This document shows positions 58,262-64,000 of a DNA stretch of 64,000 nucleotides, piece after piece. Position numbers and translations under genes: made by a program. The notes under the pieces were generated by a model. That model made no database searches. It was not told the origin of the DNA and saw nothing but the letters and a program-made list of their open reading frames with translations. The stretch lies in assembly GCA_010015655.1 (NCBI GenBank), contig ML976672.1:802493-866492 (forward strand). The letters run 5' to 3'. The DNA comes from Bimuria novae-zelandiae CBS 107.79. Taxonomy: Eukaryota; Ascomycota; Dothideomycetes; Pleosporales; Didymosphaeriaceae. How positions within the stretch are numbered: the stretch's first letter is position 1; each line of letters begins with the position of its first letter.

Positions 58262-59584
58262 TCATAGTCCGGTATAACCCTGGGCAAAGGCGATCTGCTT
58301 CCACTTCTCCACTTCCGCCTCTAGCTCTGCGTTGCGCTTCTCAAGGGTGTTGACGTGGTCGAATTTCCGTTGGCGCGAGTCGCGAGCTGCAAGAGTATTG
58401 CGCGCTCGCTTCAAGGCTACCTTGTCGTTGGGGTCCACCATGATAGTGGGTAGAGGTCCTTTCCGCCGGCGGGGTTTGGTGATTGATGCATTCGCGGCAG
58501 GTGAGCCGTTAACAGATGATTTTCTCCGGTGCGAGTTACTGTTCATCACGACAGGCGAGTTGGCGCTTGAGCCGCTACCGTTGGACTTGGTCGTGTGGCT
58601 GCTAATGGTGCGCTCGAGAGCGGGAGCGACCAAGGGAGCAGTGACAGCGGGCGCGACAGACTTGGACTCATCCTCTGGGAACAACGAGTACCAGTTGTCA
58701 GTGGAGGGTAGGTATGAGTCGCCCTGGAACATGGGCGAGGTCTCGAAACTGTCGGTGATGAACGGAGACTGATCGATATCCGGGGAAGTGATGTCCGTGA
58801 ACGTCGTCGAGGGTGGCGCAGACTGGAACGGGTCCGCAAAGATGTCCTTGGGAGAGATGGTCTGCGTAGAGCCAGACACCGAGAGGGGGTTGACGGCGGT
58901 GAAGGCACTCGCAGGCGCTTCCCAAGGACTATCTTGCTGGAGGCCAGCAAAGAGGCTGGCCCCCGAGTCGAACGAGTTGTTGCTGTGCAGGTCTGCGCGA
59001 AGCATGAGCTCGACACTTGAGTGAACAGAAGTAGCGTGAGTCCTACCTGCCATGGCTGCGACGTTGGCGGTTTGCTGGATCTGGGGAATGCTGTTGCTGG
59101 AGCTAGAGAACAAGGGGACCGGTGGACGTTGTGACTGTGGCTGTTGGAAACGTAGGGTTGATGTAGGCGCTGAGTTGGCGTAGAAGGTGTGAGTTGCGTT
59201 AAACAGATGCCCAGGTTGCGGAGCGCTCGGTGCACGCTGCGGCCGATGAGGGGCTGGAGCCGGCTGGTCGTAGAGCACGAAGTCCGTCTGCGGACGCGCG
59301 AAGTCGGTGTGGGACGTATTCAGTGGTAGCCGTGAGGCGTGGGGAGCTGGTGAGGAAAGCCATGATGACTGGTGAGAAGCCGTGGTGGACGACGTAAAGT
59401 CGAACGGGGTGCTGGAAGGCGACGGCGAACTAGAGCTGCACGAGGCTGGGCTGTAGTTCAGAGGTTCCAAAAAGGAAGGCTCTGAGGTTGTTTTGTGAGT
59501 GGGGATTTTAGACTTTATTGTGGAATCCAATATGTCGGCTTGAAGTCGACGAGAGAGCACGGAAGGAAGCTAAAAGGCAGCCAT
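58262..59584 (-). CDS. Gcn4/CpcA-type bZIP transcription factor with an in-frame TAG at codon 5
   Basis: The C-terminal 60 residues are a bZIP: basic region VALKRARNTLAARDSRQRK with the core NTLAARDSR, then a leucine zipper. This is the pattern of Gcn4/CPC1/CpcA, master activators of amino-acid synthesis. An acidic central region (SLFPEDES) resembles an activation domain. The upstream frame is open from 59569 and Ser/Pro-rich, with no ATG until MAGRTHATS, which would give about 264 residues, close to known CpcA sizes. The only upstream ATG in frame (59584, in the context ACAACAATGG) reads MAAF and then TAG at 59572-59570. Either MAAF is a short upstream frame controlling translation, or codon 5 is a nonsense change. 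A short in-frame intron after MAG is also possible. Confidence 0.75.
59570..59584 (-). promoter_or_regulatory. Four-residue upstream reading frame (MAAF) in the bZIP leader
   Basis: ATG GCT GCC TTT TAG, with a good initiation context. Short upstream frames govern translation of GCN4, cpc-1 and cpcA. Here it is in frame with the main coding region. Confidence 0.5.
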
Positions 59585-59708
59585 TGTTGTGGTTGCCTTT
59601 AGTGTTGTATTGTATGGAGTTGTGGAGGATGGAAGGAGAAGAAAGAAAATCGCTGCCTGACGCGGGGCTTGCCCTTTTTGTGTGCGCCGAAGGGCCGCGC
59701 TAACATTA

Positions 59709-59715
59709 TGACTCA
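59709..59715. promoter_or_regulatory. Gcn4-type response element TGACTCA
   Basis: A perfect TGACTCA about 125 bp upstream of the first ATG of the bZIP gene. This is the site bound by Gcn4/CpcA, which fits autoregulation as known in related fungi. Confidence 0.55.
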
Positions 59716-62328
59716 CACCGAGGAAGCGAGCGCTGCATGCCTCTCCACCAATAGCGGGGGGCTGCACCGACCACAACCCTGGTTCATGCATCCGAGCCAC
59801 CACCAGCGGAGGCATCGTGAGACGCAGCCATGGCAGCGATGCAGCAGGCGGGGCACAGGTAGGCACAGGTAGGTAGCCCGAGTGCTCGCTCTTCAGAGGG
59901 TGTCTCGAAGGTGTTGCGCGTGCTGTCTTTGCCCTCCTCCACCTCACCACAAGCTCTGCCAGCGCACCGTTGCTGGCCGCGACGCACGCCCTCCAGCTAT
60001 AATTGGCGGTGCCAACAGCAGGCATCGCTCTGTCGACGAGTAGGGCGCGAATCAGAGGCCGGCGCACCCTAGCTGCTGAGCCCAGCTGAGCTTAGAAACC
60101 GGAGGGCATGATTACGACCCGCCTAACGCCGCCTGCTGCGGAACAAGGACCCAAAATGCCCACGGGAAAGAGGGCGGAACAAAAGAACGCCCTTTTTCGC
60201 TGCCTTCAACTCCGATGTGCGCGCATAGGGCAGGCCGTCGCAAGTGATGTAACCCAGGCTGCGCGTTCTGCTTGCGACTTTGCGCATACGCAACTCACCA
60301 AGTGAACCCTACACGCAACCATCAGCGCGTCGTTTCCCTCGTGTTTCGCGCAAGGAGCGGTGTGTTGAAACGGAACGTTGCTTCTGCGCACCGCTGGATA
60401 CGGCAAGTATGACTCCTCAGGCACGAAACAATCTATCGAATGAACTCAGCCCCGATATATGCACTCAACGCTGATCGCTGGGGTATGGTCCATAGCCCCG
60501 TTATTCCGGGTCCAAGACCGCACTGTGCATGTTGGATTGCACGTGATTGCTCTGGGCACCTACAACATCCATATATCGATTGAAAATTTCAGTACATCTA
60601 CGTATCAGGTAGGTTGGAGCGCATCGCCGCTAATAATCAGACCTCCTCCTTTGCGCTTCCCTCATTGCGAGTCCAGTGGTCGACTCAATACCAAGGATCC
60701 ACATCCGCTTCGTGCGCGGCCGAACAACTCGAGATGCATGTGCGCTGCCCCTACCCGTGAACATCAGTGTGCAGCTTACTAATGGGAACACGTTTGTCGT
60801 TGCCTTCCGTGTCCTCTCATCGCTGCACGCGGTACAGCAGTTGCATCCATGGATAGAAGCCTTCCATGCGCCCAGTTACCAAATTCCTACCGGCAACAAA
60901 GCTAGCCTCGGGACCATAACCACATGGCTTCTTCCCTTATACCATACCGCTGGAATCCATTCAAGCGTGCACCTCTTCCATCTCTCATCTTAGTGTCACT
61001 CACCATGTACTGTGAAGGTCACGGTTCGCGATATCTCCTGTTTAGACATCAAGCGATTACACTTGATTACCCTTACGCAAGACCTTCCAAACCCTCGTCT
61101 GACAGTCTTTGCTCCACGCTAGGTATTAGCCAAGCCGTCTCGACTTTCTATCCGGACTAGAATACGTCTGTTCTTCCGGGATTAGAAGAAACGGATTGTT
61201 ATGTTCAGCTCCATGTGCTACCTAGCGACCATTCTAGGTCTCCTCCGACACCAGTACCAAGGTGCTCAGCGGCCCTTTCTACACTTGGTCATGAGGCATA
61301 TCCATGGGAATGATTTGCGCCATACCCAGGTTATTCCCTCGGATGATCAACCTGCCCGTACCTAGCCGATTTTCTGATTCCATGGTGCTCTGTAGCCCAG
61401 GATATCCCTGATATGCAAAATATATGGATCAAGGATGTATTCCAGATAACACGACGAAGAGACCGCGAAGAATCATCACAGACTGTATGTCTGGGAGGCC
61501 GTCGGTTCCCGCCGACCAAGCGTGCGTTGCTTGTACATGACAATCACGCAACTAGAATATAGATATAAGGAAGTAACATCGCTCAGTGGAATATCTTAAT
61601 AATATACCGTTTAGCTAGGGAAGCTTCAGCGTGTTCGGGCATCGTACGAACAACTTCCAATTTGGTACTGGAAATCTTAAGAGTTGGGTTTTACAACTGA
61701 AGAGGGTACTATGGAATGACTAAATATCATGCTATACTTGAAGCTGGAAACTCAACCCTGGAGCGAATATTACTATCTTTCCTTTGCGCCCGCCCAGGAT
61801 GGACACTTCGCACCTGGCTAGGACTTGGAATTATGCACTAGGCCTCGGGACTATGGTTGAATGTCATTTACGCTGTGCTGGGAAAACCCACTTCATGTAT
61901 TTTGATATCAGAGCTTCGCGAATGGAACCATAAAGCGGGTCGTACCCACTAAACCGCACCAGGGCTCAGGTCGAAGTCACTATCCTGGTCGAAGAGACAT
62001 CGCCTTGGCCGTTGACCTAACCTTGAAAACAATCGCGGGCCTAAGCGCCCCGCCTCGCCGAGTGTCGGTACAAGGTAGCGCCGATCCGGCGCTTGTTGGT
62101 GTCTTGGGATGCTGACAGATCGGTGTAGGCCTTGGGAGCATCGTACGCATGGCTATAGGGCTGACCAAAGACGCAGATGCGCCGCTTCTTACTTACAGTC
62201 CCGTCGCAGTGTAACCTCCGCCGCAGTCACTTAACGCGCGCATTCTCCGCCTTGTCCCCGCCTCCAGGTGTGGGGTAACACGGAGGCCAGACTCGGCTGT
62301 TTTTGCTTCCTGCCAGAGTACGTAAGCC
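59716..62328. other. Intergenic, no gene recognised
   Basis: Over 2.5 kb. The first 500 bp are GC-rich and probably contain the bZIP promoter and leader. The rest has short frames without known motifs. Confidence 0.35.
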
Positions 62329-63576
62329 ATGGCTGGGGTGCAGCCTGAGAAATTGCACGCGGCCTGTGATGAGTGTCGTGAGTTGCACGATTCCATGGTA
62401 GACAGTGAGCGGGCTAAAGCAGTAGTGTATAGGCACGAGGAAGCTGAAATGCTCGGGGGACTCCCCTGCTTGCAGTCGTTGCGAGCGCGAGAAGATAAGA
62501 TGCGTCTACTCTCCACAGAAACCTATGGGCCGGCCCAGGAAACGAAGGAGAGAAGAGACGCCAATGGAGGACACTCAAGAAGGCGCAGTTGACCCTAGTC
62601 CTACCGTTAACGGCTTTTCCATGCACAACTTTGGAGACGAGGGTCTGAGGCCGCAGACTGACCTGACTCCGACTGTTGACTTTCCTGGCTTTGGAGGCGT
62701 ATCGCTAGACGACGCATTTGCCGAAGCCATGATACCACCTTCATACGCTGAGGCATTTGGGCAAGTACCCGCATATGATCCTAGGTGAGTGTGGAACCAG
62801 GCAGATACTCTGGATTCCAAGGGCCTAACGGCTAGGATAGTCATAGCCACAGTGTGCACCCAATAGATCCGTTGTTGTGGGAGCAGCAACCCAGCGATTC
62901 CGATTTCCAGTCGCAGGCCAACTCTACCCCTGGCCAGCCAGACACAGGGCCGTGCACCTGTCTCTCCCTCATGTATCTCGCCCTCAGCGACCTTCAATCG
63001 ATAAACAACTTCTCGTTTCCAGCAGTCGTTCCACGTATCCGGGCCACCCTGAATACCGCTTCGGTCATGGTTCACTGTATCAAGTGTCCGACAGAGATGT
63101 TCAGCGCCATCCAAAATATGCAGTCTCTCAACTCTCTACTCGGCGCAATCGCAGAGCGCTTTCACAAAGTGCTTGCCGAAATCGACGCCGAAGCCGATCG
63201 GCTCGAGCAAAGTGGTATGAAGAAACCTTTCCGCGTCGGTGATAATAGTCCCGAGAACATGCACTTGCATACAGGAAGTACGGACTGTCCAATGGGCTAC
63301 GATATTGACCTCGATCCGCGGGACTGGAGGAAGCTGGCGAAGCAGATGCTGAAGACAGAAGTCATGGGCGGAGGCCACAACCCGACGTCGCTCGTGCGCC
63401 TGCTAGAGGAGGTGGAAGAACGACAGCACAAGTGGCACTTTGATAAGTCGATGCACGCCGAGGAGCGGACACGATTGTTTGGTGCTGAGAACATGTGCAA
63501 AGAAGGTGAAGGAGCGATCTGCTTACGAATGGTTGGCCAGCTTCGGAACATGGTGAACCAAATGAAATGGGACTGA
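62329..63576 (+). CDS. Zn2Cys6 transcription factor with AflR-like C-terminus
   Basis: Exons 62329-62377, 62433-62784 and 62847-63576 give about 376 residues (the third exon may begin at 62853 instead). The first intron lies inside the zinc cluster: joined, it reads ACDECRTRKLKCSGDSPACS and then RCEREKIRC, a complete C6 binuclear cluster, followed by YSPQKPMGRPRKRRREE, the usual basic linker. The C-terminal half begins GPCTCLSLMYLALSDLQS, the pattern of the AflR-type regulatory domain (PF08493) found in regulators of secondary-metabolite clusters. No biosynthetic genes are seen within the window. They could lie beyond 64 kb, or the gene may act elsewhere. Confidence 0.85.
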
Positions 63577-64000
63577 GAAGTTGAGAATGCTGGCATTCTT
63601 GCGTAATAATGTCATTCGCTATCGACGATTGTGATTATTGTGGATTTCGGTGCTGGATGTCCGCAGCTAGCTGATCGAGACGTTTGTGACTACTGTAAAA
63701 GCTCCCTAGAGCTCAAAACCAATCCAGCACCTCATGAGCTTGTTTTCAATGAAGGACTTGGGTCGTACGCTCTATACCGTGATGAAAGACCTGTAGACTG
63801 CAGTTGCTTGCATAGTACAGAGTATACCGTGGTGCTTCAGCGCCTTGTTTGTACCCCGACCCCAATACTTCATGCTATAGACGTCTTGATCCATGGGTAA
63901 ATGTACGTGTATGCTCCATAAGCCAACATAGTGATCGTGAAGATCGACATAAGCAGCGGTGAGCGGAACGTAGCCCTCTTCTGCTCACCCTAAAACCGAC
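63577..64000. other. Window end, no gene recognised
   Basis: One open frame (63631-63900) contains several Cys residues but no recognisable family, and I do not call it. Confidence 0.3.

Noticed and set aside
59570..60067. 165-residue minus-strand frame upstream of the bZIP gene
   Set aside because: It ends in MAAF and TAG; the only part with a good start context is the short upstream frame. The rest is GC-rich leader or promoter.
62854..63576. Separate gene starting in the third exon of the Zn2Cys6 factor
   Set aside because: No ATG at its beginning; splice signals join it to the zinc-cluster exons in frame.

Overview
The window looks like nuclear DNA of a filamentous ascomycete (Pezizomycotina, most likely Dothideomycetes). 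The grounds are short GT-AG introns of about 45-75 nt with CTAAC/CTGAC branch sites, Fot1/pogo and Copia elements ruined by TA-rich RIP-type mutation, HET and Het-C genes, a UstYa-family (DUF3328) gene and nuclear tRNA genes with introns. The exact genus cannot be read from the sequence.

Layout. 1-2.9 kb: an intact two-gene DNA transposon cut by the left window edge. 3-9.8 kb: a small Cys/His protein, a 14-TM DHA2-type MFS transporter and a broken STAND/ubiquitin-like gene. 10.2-12.3 kb: a Fot1-like element (holding an assembly gap) with 49-bp inverted repeats, just upstream of an eight-AT-hook protein. 13.8-18.3 kb: a tRNA-His-like gene with an odd insertion, then TIM54, TMA20 and SGT2. 19.3-22.8 kb: a HET-type relic and a DHA1-type MFS transporter. 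23-38.2 kb: a glycerate kinase gene split by a RIP-decayed Fot1-like element, then a Copia element with a second Copia element nested inside it, both with clean target duplications. 39-45.8 kb: a decayed MFS gene, a mitochondrial carrier, and a divergent pair formed by a repeat-bearing secreted precursor and a UstYa-family oxidase. 46.2-52 kb: Het-C, HSP10 and a TilS-type PP-loop protein. 52.6-64 kb: a decayed HET gene, tRNA-Leu, a Gcn4/CpcA-type bZIP gene, and a Zn2Cys6 regulator with an AflR-like tail.

The main discovery candidate is at 42.7-45.8 kb. A 165-residue precursor (signal peptide, then five copies of an 18-residue peptide bounded by Lys-Arg Kex2 sites) lies head-to-head with a membrane-anchored UstYa-family protein carrying two HxxHC motifs. 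This is the minimal gene pair of a fungal ribosomally made, cyclised peptide (dikaritin) pathway. The precursor is unusual: each peptide copy but the last is split by its own intron at the same codon, so the locus is built from interchangeable 87-nt exons. The UstYa-family gene has an apparent one-base frameshift after its second motif.

Other leads are a tRNA-His gene with a GT...AG insertion in its T arm, a nonsense codon at position 5 of the bZIP gene, an exact transposon insertion in glycerate kinase, and a recurring Trp-to-stop pattern in four decayed genes. No similarity search or folding program was run; family names come from motifs read by eye.
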